Assembly: GCA_937893835.1 (NCBI GenBank)
Contig: CALCSS010000060.1
Coordinates: 1-28,648 of the forward strand
Source of the DNA: an uncultured Fidelibacterota bacterium
GTDB lineage: Bacteria; Fidelibacterota; Marinisomatia; Marinisomatales; UBA1611
Direction of reading: 5' to 3'
Length of the DNA stretch: 28,648 bases
This document shows positions 6,821-14,479 of this stretch, piece by piece (position 1 is the stretch's first letter; each line of letters starts with the position of its first letter). The notes under the pieces are model-generated. The model did no database searches. It was not told where the DNA came from and saw only the letters and a list, made by a program, of their open reading frames with translations. The position numbers and the translations under genes are program-made.

Positions 6821-9800
6821 ATGAAATTTATCTATACCATATTATTATTATTATCATGTCTCAATGGGCAGTCCTTTGGTCAGAACAAGGTCCAATACAG
6901 GGACTTTGATTGGAATTTCATCCAATCTCCCCATTTTGATATCTACTATTATGGTGACCGCCAGGATCTGGCTGAATTCACTGCAGAAGTAGCAGAGGAG
7001 TCCTATGAACAAATATCCATACACCTTAGATGGGATCTAAAGCGTAGGGTTTCGATAATGGTATATAATTCACATAATGAATTTCAGCAGACCAATGTGG
7101 TAGGGAATTACATGCGTGAAGGGATAGGAGGGGTAACAGAGTTATTTAAAAATAGGGTTGTATTCCCTTTTGAGGGCAACTATGAGCAGTTTCGTCATGT
7201 GATTCATCACGAATTAGTCCATGCGCTAATAAATGATATGGTCTATGGTGGCAGAATGCAGAATGTTGTTTCGAGCAGGACCAAGATAAGGGTCCCCATT
7301 TGGTCCAATGAGGGCCTAGCTGAATATCTAAGTTCTAACTGGGACACCAAGGCAGACATGGTGATCAGGGATATTGCGATTCACGAGCGTATGCCATCTG
7401 TGAAAGAATTGAATTATTTTATGGCCTACAAGGGCGGGCAATCACTTTGGCGTTTCATTGCTGGTAAGTATGGAAGAGAGAAAATTGGTGAAATATTTAG
7501 ATCAATGAAAAGAAAACAGAATGCAGAGAAGGGATATGAAAGTGCCCTTGGTATGAATTATAAAGATCTGACTCAGAAGTGGCATAAGTATTTGAAAAAA
7601 GAATACTGGCCTGATGTGAAAGACCGTGATGCCCTAGAGGATATGTCGGAAAAACTGACGGACCACAAGAAGCAAAATAATTTTTATAATGTAAGCCCCT
7701 CTCTGTCACCAGATGGAAGTATGGTTGCGGTCCTGTCAGATCAGAATGGATATTTTGATATTAATATATTGGATGCCATGACCGGTAAAAAGATCAAAAA
7801 GCTGGTGAAAGGTAATAGAGGTGTAGATTTTGAAGAATTAAAATGGCTCCAACCAGGTCTATCTTGGTCACCTGACAGTAAGAAAATTGTCCTAGCTGCA
7901 AAGGCCGGGAAGGGTGATGTGCTACATGTCATCGATGTTGAAAGTCGTAAAAGTGAAAAATATGAATTAGATATTGAAGGTGTCTTCTCAGCCTCTTGGA
8001 GTCCAAAGGGTAACGAGATCGCATATGTTGGCCAATCAGGTAGCTCGAGTGACATATATATATTTGACCTAAGTAGCCGATCGTCGAGAAAGATCACAGA
8101 TGATATTTTTTCCGATGCTTTCCCCTCTTGGAATGGTGATGGGACTCAAATAGCATTCACCTCTGATCGTGGTGATCAAATATCTGGAGATTATGATGGA
8201 CTCATGTATGACCATGACTATGGCCAGACAGACATATACTCAGTAAATATTGAAACAAAAATAATAGATAGGATTACAAACACCGATCATAATGAATCAC
8301 ACCCAGTGTGGTCACTTTCAAGCGAGAGCCTTTTCTACACTTCGGACCACAATGGTGTTTGGAATCTTTTTATTCATCCTCTTCAAGGTGAATTTGACCC
8401 TGAGACAGGTGAGCAGAAAAAGGTTGAACCCTATGCTGTCACAAATGTTCTGACCGGTCTGCAGCAGCCAACCCTAAGTAAGGATGATAAATTACTCATC
8501 TTTGCTGGTTACTCCGGTATTGGTTGGGATCTATATAGTATGACAAACCCATTGCAGTTGAAAAAACAAACGATCAATCCGACTCAGTTCATTCTGAATG
8601 ATGAGACTCAGAAAACAGAAATAGCAGATCTTAGAAAGCATAAATCAAATATGAGAGGTGGAATAGATGAATCGAACCAATACTCAGACCATATATTTGC
8701 AAGAGGCTATCAGCATTTCAATTCAACTGTTAAAGACAATAGTGTGTCTGAGGAACTTGTTTCAATAGACTCAGCAAAAGTAGATGGACAATATGTCCCA
8801 AAGGCATATAAAACAAGATTTACATTGGACCTTGTAAGTGGCAACTTACAGATAAGCAATGTTTTTGGGACCAGTGGAATGACATATTTTGCCTTTAGCG
8901 ATATTTTAGGTGACCATCAAATTGCATTTGGCACTGAAATGGTACTCACTCTTGAAAATAGTGATTATTTCTTTCAATATGGATATCTCAAGAATAAGAC
9001 AGACTATTATTTCATTGCTTTTCAAAATGCAAACTTCTTTCAAGCAGATTATTGGAGTTTGGCGCGCTTGAGGCATTATGGAGTGCAGGGTATTGTCTCT
9101 CAACCATTTAGTCGATACCAGAGGTTTGACTATGGTCTCTCATGGCACAATATTAACTATTCTATATTAGAGCAGGACTATAATGATTTTAACCAGATAG
9201 AATACAATGAAACCTATTCCTCAACCTATTCGACTGTTTTGCCAAGGGTCAGTTATATCTATGATAATGCGGTATTTGGATTTACAGGTCCCGTTGATGG
9301 ATTTAGACAAAATTCGACATTGACCGTCAATCCTGGGTATGGATCAAATGAGATAAAATTTCAAACGATCAAGACAGACCTTAGAAAATATTGGCGTTTA
9401 GGAAAAGACTATACAATCGCACTGAGAGGTTATTTTGGTAAAAGCCTTGGCCCAGATAAACAAAAATTCTTTATGGGGGGCATACCATATCTTCTAACAG
9501 GCGGCGGTGAGACCAACGGCGTTAAGGATGATAATATTTTCAGAGATGTCATACTGGACACGTCCAATGCATCACTTATACATGATATCTATTTCACCGA
9601 ATATGCATGGCCTCTAAGAGGCGCCCGCTTTGCTGAGCGTTTTGGGAGCACAACATCTCTTTTCAACATAGAGGTGCGCTTCCCCTTCATCAATTATCTA
9701 GCACTCGGTTTCCCATTGAAGATGATATTTGGGAACATTCGTGGGCATGCATTTATGGATATTGGCGCAGCATGGGATAATAAAAATGAATTTTCTACAA

Positions 9801-9985
9801 ATAAGTGGCCAGATAGATATGGGAGCAATGTCTCTGGGGGCTATTCACCATGGGTAACGACCGCAGGTCTAGGTACAAAGATCAATCTGGGATATTTTCT
9901 ATTAAAGATAGAAATGGCTTGGGATAGAAATCCAGATGGCTATTCTAAGCCCCAATGGTATTTTTCTCTAGGTCCAGACTGGTAA
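6821..9985 (+). CDS. Peptidase MA-like metalloprotease with TolB-like propeller and C-terminal outer-membrane barrel
   Basis: A 1054-residue exported protein with three parts. After a signal peptide (about 1-20), residues 30-260 form a peptidase MA-like domain with HHELVH (H130, E131, H134) and the downstream SNEGLAEYLS motif, where E164 or E168 is the likely third zinc ligand. Residues about 290-580 hold five or six TolB/WD40-like blades with recurring S-x-S/W-x-D/G-G patterns (SLSPDGSMVAVLS, SWSPDSKKIVLA, SWSPKGNEIAYVG, SWNGDGTQIAFTSD). Residues about 665-1054 resemble the BamA/Omp85 surface-antigen barrel (FFMGGIPYLLTGG, FGSTTSLFNIEVRFPF) and end in the aromatic DW, as barrel proteins often do. 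Function is unknown: a surface or periplasm-facing protease anchored by its own barrel is plausible. It probably has its own promoter. Confidence 0.85.
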   Translation: MKFIYTILLLLSCLNGQSFGQNKVQYRDFDWNFIQSPHFDIYYYGDRQDLAEFTAEVAEESYEQISIHLRWDLKRRVSIMVYNSHNEFQQTNVVGNYMREGIGGVTELFKNRVVFPFEGNYEQFRHVIHHELVHALINDMVYGGRMQNVVSSRTKIRVPIWSNEGLAEYLSSNWDTKADMVIRDIAIHERMPSVKELNYFMAYKGGQSLWRFIAGKYGREKIGEIFRSMKRKQNAEKGYESALGMNYKDLTQKWHKYLKKEYWPDVKDRDALEDMSEKLTDHKKQNNFYNVSPSLSPDGSMVAVLSDQNGYFDINILDAMTGKKIKKLVKGNRGVDFEELKWLQPGLSWSPDSKKIVLAAKAGKGDVLHVIDVESRKSEKYELDIEGVFSASWSPKGNEIAYVGQSGSSSDIYIFDLSSRSSRKITDDIFSDAFPSWNGDGTQIAFTSDRGDQISGDYDGLMYDHDYGQTDIYSVNIETKIIDRITNTDHNESHPVWSLSSESLFYTSDHNGVWNLFIHPLQGEFDPETGEQKKVEPYAVTNVLTGLQQPTLSKDDKLLIFAGYSGIGWDLYSMTNPLQLKKQTINPTQFILNDETQKTEIADLRKHKSNMRGGIDESNQYSDHIFARGYQHFNSTVKDNSVSEELVSIDSAKVDGQYVPKAYKTRFTLDLVSGNLQISNVFGTSGMTYFAFSDILGDHQIAFGTEMVLTLENSDYFFQYGYLKNKTDYYFIAFQNANFFQADYWSLARLRHYGVQGIVSQPFSRYQRFDYGLSWHNINYSILEQDYNDFNQIEYNETYSSTYSTVLPRVSYIYDNAVFGFTGPVDGFRQNSTLTVNPGYGSNEIKFQTIKTDLRKYWRLGKDYTIALRGYFGKSLGPDKQKFFMGGIPYLLTGGGETNGVKDDNIFRDVILDTSNASLIHDIYFTEYAWPLRGARFAERFGSTTSLFNIEVRFPFINYLALGFPLKMIFGNIRGHAFMDIGAAWDNKNEFSTNKWPDRYGSNVSGGYSPWVTTAGLGTKINLGYFLLKIEMAWDRNPDGYSKPQWYFSLGPDW

Positions 9986-10009
9986 ACCTCTCTTGATTCC
10001 TCTTCCCTT

Positions 10010-10032
10010 GATGGGCAATTTCTAGACCCATC
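10010..10032 (+). other. Inverted repeat directly before radA
   Basis: GATGGG (10010-10015) and CCCATC (10027-10032) pair perfectly with an 11-base loop, ending on the base before the radA ATG. There is no U-run, so a terminator is unlikely; it could limit ribosome access. The leader has no Shine-Dalgarno site. The arms may simply be chance. Confidence 0.3.
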
Positions 10033-11385
10033 ATGGCCAATATTAGATCAAAAATAGCTTTTCTATGTTCTTCTTGTGGAGATGATTTTCCTAAATGGAA
10101 TGGGCAGTGCCCTTCCTGTAGAGAATGGGGTACCCTCTCAGAGTTTCGAACAACCAATAAAAGGGTAAGGAATGTCATTGAAAGAGAGTCAAGATCTTTA
10201 AATGACATCCTTAGTGGGGATCCAGGAGAACGGTTAAGTACAGGCTTAAAAGAGGTGGATCGCGTACTTGGAGGAGGATTACTATCGGGCTCGTTAATTC
10301 TTCTAGGAGGAAACCCAGGTGTAGGAAAATCAACCCTTGCGCTACATATCTGTTCTGGATTAAAAAGAAAAGCACTATATATATCTGCAGAAGAAAGTGA
10401 AGAACAAGTTGCGCTAAGGGCAAAAAGATTAAAGATCAATCCTGATAACTTATTTTTTTCTGGAGAAAATGATCTTGACGGGATTTTAAATCATCTAGAA
10501 CGCATACAACCAGAAATGCTCATTGTTGATTCCATCCAGACCATTATGAACTCAGGACTTGATTCCTTACCCGGGTCCCCAAGCCAAATACGTGATTGTG
10601 GGCAAAGACTTCTAGAAACGGCTAAACATAAAAATGTTGCGATATTGATCGTTGGGCATGTCACTAAGGAAGGAACAATTGCAGGTCCGAAGATGCTTGA
10701 GCATATGGTAGACACAGTTCTGTATATGGAAGGAGATGACCGATATGATCATCGGATGTTAAGGTCAGCAAAGAATCGATTTGGAGCCACCCACGAGGTG
10801 GGGATCTTTCAAATGAATGAGACAGGTCTGGAGGAGGTAAAAAATCCATCAGAGATGTTCTTGGCTGAACGCAGTGTTGATGTAGCAGGGACGACCATAT
10901 ATCCATCATTAGAAGGGACCAGACCAATTCTTGTTGAGGTCCAGGCTCTTGTCACAAATGCAAATTATGGAACTCCTCAGCGTAATGTAAATGGATTTGA
11001 TTATAAGCGTCTGGGTATGTTGATCGCAGTGTTAGAAAAAAGGATGGGGCTTGCGATGGGAACTAAAGATGTATTTGTAAATTTGGTGGGGGGACTCAAA
11101 GTTGATGATCCTGCACTGGACCTTTCAATTATATCATCTATTGCATCGAGTACAATGGACAAAACTGTAAATAAAGGCGTGGTGTTGTGTGGAGAGGTTG
11201 GACTCGCTGGTGAAGTACGCTCGATCAATCGTATAGAGCATCGATTAAGTGAGGCTCAATCACTTGGATTCAAAATGGCACTTGTTCCATCTTCAAGCAT
11301 AAGCAAGAGTTTGAAGAAGTTAAAATTGGATATTGAACTGAAGCCGATCAGTTATGTGAAAGATGCATTCAAATTATTATTCTGA
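10033..11385 (+). CDS. radA: DNA repair protein RadA
   Basis: RecA-like ATPase and branch-migration helicase for recombination intermediates, acting in the cytoplasm. The N-terminal zinc finger has C12, C15, C26 and C29 (CSSC, CPSC). Walker A is GGNPGVGKST (92-101), and the RadA-specific KNRFG motif is at 247-251. The C-terminal part (about 275-450) is the Lon-protease-like domain, with GGLKVDDPALDL and GEVGLAGEVR. Its 450 residues match the family. ATG 10033 starts directly at the zinc-finger N-terminus, so the start is secure although no Shine-Dalgarno site is visible. tgt follows after 6 bases, so the two are probably co-transcribed. Confidence 0.97.
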   Translation: MANIRSKIAFLCSSCGDDFPKWNGQCPSCREWGTLSEFRTTNKRVRNVIERESRSLNDILSGDPGERLSTGLKEVDRVLGGGLLSGSLILLGGNPGVGKSTLALHICSGLKRKALYISAEESEEQVALRAKRLKINPDNLFFSGENDLDGILNHLERIQPEMLIVDSIQTIMNSGLDSLPGSPSQIRDCGQRLLETAKHKNVAILIVGHVTKEGTIAGPKMLEHMVDTVLYMEGDDRYDHRMLRSAKNRFGATHEVGIFQMNETGLEEVKNPSEMFLAERSVDVAGTTIYPSLEGTRPILVEVQALVTNANYGTPQRNVNGFDYKRLGMLIAVLEKRMGLAMGTKDVFVNLVGGLKVDDPALDLSIISSIASSTMDKTVNKGVVLCGEVGLAGEVRSINRIEHRLSEAQSLGFKMALVPSSSISKSLKKLKLDIELKPISYVKDAFKLLF

Positions 11386-11391
11386 TCTTTC

Positions 11392-12525
11392 TTGAAATTC
11401 ACAATAAAAACATCTTCTTTAAACTCTAGTGCCCGTACAGGGACTTTAGAAACGGACCATGGGAATATCAATACTCCTGTATTTATGCCCGTGGGTACTG
11501 TTGGGGCTGTCAAGACCATGGGGCCTGATGAGCTTAAAACCATTGACTTCAAAATAATACTTGGGAATACATACCATCTTTATCTCAGACCTGGGACCAG
11601 TATAATTAATCAAGCAGGAGGATTGCACAAATTTGCATCATGGGACAGGCCTATATTAACTGACAGCGGAGGATTTCAGGTCTTTTCACTTGCCAAGTTA
11701 AATAAGATAACAAATGAAGGAGTTGAGTTCCAATCTCACCTAGATGGTAGTAGACATATGTTTACACCAGAAAGGTCGATGGAGATTCAACGTTATCTTG
11801 GTTCGGACATTATCATGGCCTTTGATGATTGCCCTCCAGGCGACTCAGATCATACAACACTTAAAAATTCTGTTGAAAGGACAACTCGTTGGATGATTCG
11901 TTGCTCAAAATGGCTAAGTGATAATCCAAAGTTCTATGATCATGAACAAGTTGTATTTCCTATCGTTCAGGGTGGAACAGATCGAGATCTTAGAAAAATG
12001 AGTTCTGATCAATTGGTTGACCAGTCATCTTGCGGCATGGCAATTGGCGGGCTTGCAGTGGGAGAAGAGAAAAATGCAATGCTTGATACGATAGCATTCT
12101 GCGACACCTTACTTCCAAAAGCCCAACCTCGTTATCTTATGGGAGTCGGCAAGCCCTCTGATTTGATAAAGTCAGTGCAAAGAGGTGTTGACATGTTTGA
12201 TTGTGTCATACCAACACGAAATGGTAGGAATGGTCATATTTTTACAACAGAGGGGGTCATCAACATCAGGAATGAGAAATATAAAAATGATCATTCTTCC
12301 ATCGATGAACAGAGTTCTCATCCATGGGGGAATTCTTTTTCAAGATCATATGTAAGGCACCTATTCAATATCAATGAGGTACTAGGCCTTCGCATTGCAT
12401 CAACATTAAATCTTACATACTATAATGATCTTATGAGGCAAATAAGAGAAAGTATCGATAATAATAATTTTGAGGATTGGTCTAAGACAGCCTTAAATGA
12501 TATGAGTCAGATGAAGGGGATGTAA
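11392..12525 (+). CDS. tgt: tRNA-guanine transglycosylase, lacking the zinc site
   Basis: Exchanges guanine for the queuosine precursor preQ1 at position 34 of tRNAs with a GUN anticodon. The start is TTG: the next ATG would remove the conserved N-terminal strand and the TPVFMPVGT segment. Both catalytic aspartates are present (D91 in TDSGGFQVFSL, D270 in FDCVIPTRN), as is the substrate loop VQGG (192-195). The usual zinc site, CxCxxC plus a histidine 26 residues later, is gone: these positions hold S308, H310, G313 and L339, while the flanks (NIRNEKY, FSRSYVRHL, NEVLGLRI) still align with E. coli Tgt. Length (377) is normal, so this is not a truncation. It overlaps the Nudix gene by 1 base. 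The family call is sure; activity is not. Confidence 0.93.
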   Translation: MKFTIKTSSLNSSARTGTLETDHGNINTPVFMPVGTVGAVKTMGPDELKTIDFKIILGNTYHLYLRPGTSIINQAGGLHKFASWDRPILTDSGGFQVFSLAKLNKITNEGVEFQSHLDGSRHMFTPERSMEIQRYLGSDIIMAFDDCPPGDSDHTTLKNSVERTTRWMIRCSKWLSDNPKFYDHEQVVFPIVQGGTDRDLRKMSSDQLVDQSSCGMAIGGLAVGEEKNAMLDTIAFCDTLLPKAQPRYLMGVGKPSDLIKSVQRGVDMFDCVIPTRNGRNGHIFTTEGVINIRNEKYKNDHSSIDEQSSHPWGNSFSRSYVRHLFNINEVLGLRIASTLNLTYYNDLMRQIRESIDNNNFEDWSKTALNDMSQMKGM

Positions 12526-12986
12526 TGCCAAAGATCATTATCAGAGTAATAGATGCCTATGTATATCGACGAAAAAATAATGAGATCGAGTACCTATTAT
12601 TAAAACGAGCAAAAACAAAAAAGTATGAACATTTGTGGCAAGGCGTAGCAGGGAAGATAGAAGAAGGTGAGACAGCTGTGCAGGCTGCTGTTCGTGAGTT
12701 AAATGAGGAGACGGGATTCCATCCTGTTAAAATGTTTGTGGCTGACCATGTCAGCAAATTTTATGAGGCACATGATGATAGGATCAATCTGGTCCCAGTA
12801 TTTGGAATTGAGGTTGATGATGGTGGGGTTACCCTTTCAAGGGAACATTGTGACTTTAAGTGGGTTGAATTTGAAATAGCCTGTAAAACACTTGTATGGA
12901 AAGGGCAAAAGGAAGGAATTTCAGCAGTCCATAGTATGTTAATTTTAGATGATGACCGAATCAAATGGTCAGAAGTTTCATTATAA
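12525..12986 (+). CDS. Nudix hydrolase
   Basis: Cleaves a nucleoside diphosphate linked to another group; the substrate cannot be read from sequence. The Nudix box is complete, G43-x5-E49-x7-R57-E58-L-x-E61-E62-x-G64-F65. The N-terminal strand (DAYVYRRKNNEIEYLLLKRA) and LWQGVAGKIEEGE resemble short Nudix proteins such as dihydroneopterin triphosphate pyrophosphatase and general house-cleaning members. Its ATG shares one base with the tgt stop (TAATG), with AAGGGG just upstream, so it is translationally coupled to tgt. The selenoprotein gene follows after 17 bases. 153 residues is normal for a single-domain Nudix protein. Confidence 0.92.
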   Translation: MPKIIIRVIDAYVYRRKNNEIEYLLLKRAKTKKYEHLWQGVAGKIEEGETAVQAAVRELNEETGFHPVKMFVADHVSKFYEAHDDRINLVPVFGIEVDDGGVTLSREHCDFKWVEFEIACKTLVWKGQKEGISAVHSMLILDDDRIKWSEVSL

Positions 12987-12993
12987 TTCAATT

Positions 12994-12997
12994 GGAG
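12994..12997 (+). promoter_or_regulatory. Shine-Dalgarno site of the selenoprotein peroxiredoxin
   Basis: GGAG lies 6 bases before ATG 13004. This is good evidence that translation starts upstream of the in-frame TGA rather than at the GTG at 13151. Confidence 0.7.
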
Positions 12998-13003
12998 AGT
13001 TAA

Positions 13004-13459
13004 ATGCTATTAGAAGGAAATAAGGCACCAGATTTTACATTGGATGATCAAGACGGTAATCCTGTAAGCCTAGTTGATTTTCAAGGCCAGAAGGTATTGC
13101 TATGGTTCTATCCTAAGGCCAGTACTCCAGGCTGAGCAATTGAAGGTCAAGTGCTCCGGGACGAGTACGAAAATTTTCAGAAGAAGAACACGGTCATCAT
13201 TGGAATGAGTGCAGATTCGGTAAAAGCACAGAAGAACTTTTGCACCAAAAAAGAATTTCCTTTTTCTCTTCTTTCTGACCCTGATAAGACGACCATTAGA
13301 GCATATAAGGCATTTGGTTTAAAAAAGTTTATGGGCAAAGAATATGAGGGCATCTATCGTATTTCATATTTGATCGATGAGAAGGGTATTATCCTAAAGG
13401 CATATGAAAAGGTAAAGCCAAAGGAACACGCTGGTCAGGTTTTATCAGATCTTGGTTAG
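13004..13459 (+). CDS. Selenocysteine-containing peroxiredoxin, BCP/PrxQ type (TGA = Sec)
   Basis: Thiol (here selenol) peroxidase that reduces hydrogen peroxide and organic hydroperoxides in the cytoplasm. Reading from ATG 13004, the frame is a complete peroxiredoxin interrupted only by TGA at 13133-13135 (codon 44), exactly where the peroxidatic cysteine belongs: PKASTPG-U fits the PxxxTxxC motif. Up- and downstream parts are both typical (APDFTLDDQDG, LLWFYPKAS; then FPFSLLSDPD, and R119 in YRISYLID, the expected active-site arginine). The BCP resolving cysteine five residues on is Q49, so this would be a 1-Cys(Sec) enzyme, unless C80 assists. A SECIS-like hairpin follows the TGA. TGA also works as a real stop in radA, hmgA and others, so general reassignment is excluded. 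A Cys-to-stop mutation or sequencing error is the alternative. Full length is 151 residues. Confidence 0.85.
13133..13168 (+). promoter_or_regulatory. Sec UGA codon and bacterial SECIS-like hairpin
   Basis: After TGA (13133-13135), GTGCTC (13151-13156) pairs with GAGTAC (13163-13168): six pairs including one G-U. The loop is CGGGAC (13157-13162), 21 bases past the TGA, with G at its second position. Known bacterial SECIS elements have an apical loop about 16-37 bases downstream and a G in the first two loop bases, so spacing and loop both fit. SelB would bind here. A 6-bp hairpin can occur by chance, so this supports but does not prove recoding. Confidence 0.65.
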
Positions 13460-14379
13460 AATGGTATAATTAAACCATCATTATGGAATGATGTATCATT
13501 GATCGAATCATCCAGATAGCCCATCATGACAGAGTGCCCTCTTATCTTTAAGTCATCTTTTCTTATTTCATAATCTGAAAGGTGTAGAGGTGTCTTTCCA
13601 ATGGATAATGCGGCAGTATTTTCCATACAGATGGCGATATCATTGTTAGAGAATTTCTTTATGTTCATTACGTCTTTTCTGAGATTATAATCATTACCAG
13701 ATAGTCCAATGGTCACCTCAGGCTTCCTATCATCACAGATACATCCACAATAAATTGGAAGAATCACTTGAAATACAACCCAACAAGCTGACCCAACTAA
13801 AAGATCGCAATGGATTCGAGTTCTACTTTTTAACCCAATTCCTTTTTGTATTCCATTGACATTGACCAAAAGATTGTAATGAGACAGTCTAACACCAGGT
13901 TCCTTTTCAAAGGATAATATTGCCTCATCATTTAGTAGCGGTTTGTATCTTGGTTCGAATTTGTCTGAGTATGATACTATTTCTGTGAATAGATCTGTTT
14001 TTGATGAGATCATATGTCTAGTGCCAGATCTTTTTTTTACTTCGTCCATACTCAGGTCTGAGGGTAATACCGCTGAAGCACCTAGATTCCATATCCCATA
14101 AAGCAATATCTCCGTTTGAGGGTATGTAAGTTTCTGTATGATCACCCGTTGCTTTGGTTCTATTCCAATGCTTTCCAACCAATTACTTGTTTGTTGAACA
14201 TATGATAAGAATCCTTGATTTGTGATTCTTTCTTTATCCATTATGATCTGATTGGAAAATTTAATTGTCTGCCCTTCAATAAGAGATCTCATTGATGGGT
14301 AAGGGGTCATATATTCTATTGGCTCAACATTTCCAATGCACTGTGCATTATATATCTTGTTTTTTAAACTTGTTTCCAT
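13456..14379 (-). CDS. Shortened, degenerate AMP-binding (ANL superfamily) protein
   Basis: Related to acyl-CoA synthetases and adenylation domains, but almost certainly unable to adenylate. Residues about 34-115 match the N-terminal ANL subdomain (GFLSYVQQTSNWLESIGI, then QTEILLYGIWNLGASAVLPSD). The nucleotide-binding loop TSGTTGxPKG is reduced: the flanks ILSF and GVRLSHYNLLVN are intact, with only EKEP (158-161) between them. Much of the core after 215 is missing, yet the late motif IRGHSVMMGYLDD (279-291) remains. The protein stops at the DG-(W)-L position just before the usual TGD hinge, so the C-terminal domain with the catalytic lysine is absent. 307 residues compares with 500-600 in the family. 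The frame is open and intact. It overlaps the peroxiredoxin gene by 4 bases tail to tail. Confidence 0.65.
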   Translation of the reverse strand: METSLKNKIYNAQCIGNVEPIEYMTPYPSMRSLIEGQTIKFSNQIIMDKERITNQGFLSYVQQTSNWLESIGIEPKQRVIIQKLTYPQTEILLYGIWNLGASAVLPSDLSMDEVKKRSGTRHMISSKTDLFTEIVSYSDKFEPRYKPLLNDEAILSFEKEPGVRLSHYNLLVNVNGIQKGIGLKSRTRIHCDLLVGSACWVVFQVILPIYCGCICDDRKPEVTIGLSGNDYNLRKDVMNIKKFSNNDIAICMENTAALSIGKTPLHLSDYEIRKDDLKIRGHSVMMGYLDDSINDTSFHNDGLIIPF

Positions 14380-14479
14380 GGCAAAAACTATAAATAATGA
14401 GTTAGCATTATGCTCTATATTTTAATTGGAAGTTTATTAATTGTTTTTGTACTCTGTGACATATAAAAGAAACTGTCTT

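Noticed and set aside
7741..8097. A 118-residue antisense open frame in the propeller region
   Set aside because: Mirror of repeated S-x-D-G coding; no start context and no resemblance to known proteins.
10010..10032. Rho-independent terminator of the peptidase-barrel gene
   Set aside because: The stem is followed by the radA start and not by a run of T.
9945..10439. A 164-residue antisense open frame over radA
   Set aside because: Low-complexity composition rich in S, P and R, no family resemblance, and complete overlap with a certain gene.
13004..13459. TGA in the peroxiredoxin as evidence that TGA is a sense codon throughout this genome
   Set aside because: TGA ends radA, hmgA, the Ig-like lipoprotein and others at natural family ends, and no other gene contains an in-frame TGA.
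13151..13459. A separate 102-residue gene starting at GTG 13151
   Set aside because: It begins inside the peroxiredoxin fold, lacks a Shine-Dalgarno site, and the missing N-terminal half lies directly upstream in the same frame.
13487..13500. AATGATGTATCATT palindrome as a terminator
   Set aside because: It lies inside the AMP-binding remnant coding region, is AT-rich with a two-base loop, and has no U-run.
13456..14379. The AMP-binding remnant as a frameshifted full-length synthetase
   Set aside because: The missing motifs do not appear in the other frames nearby, and the gaps are internal deletions within one continuous frame.
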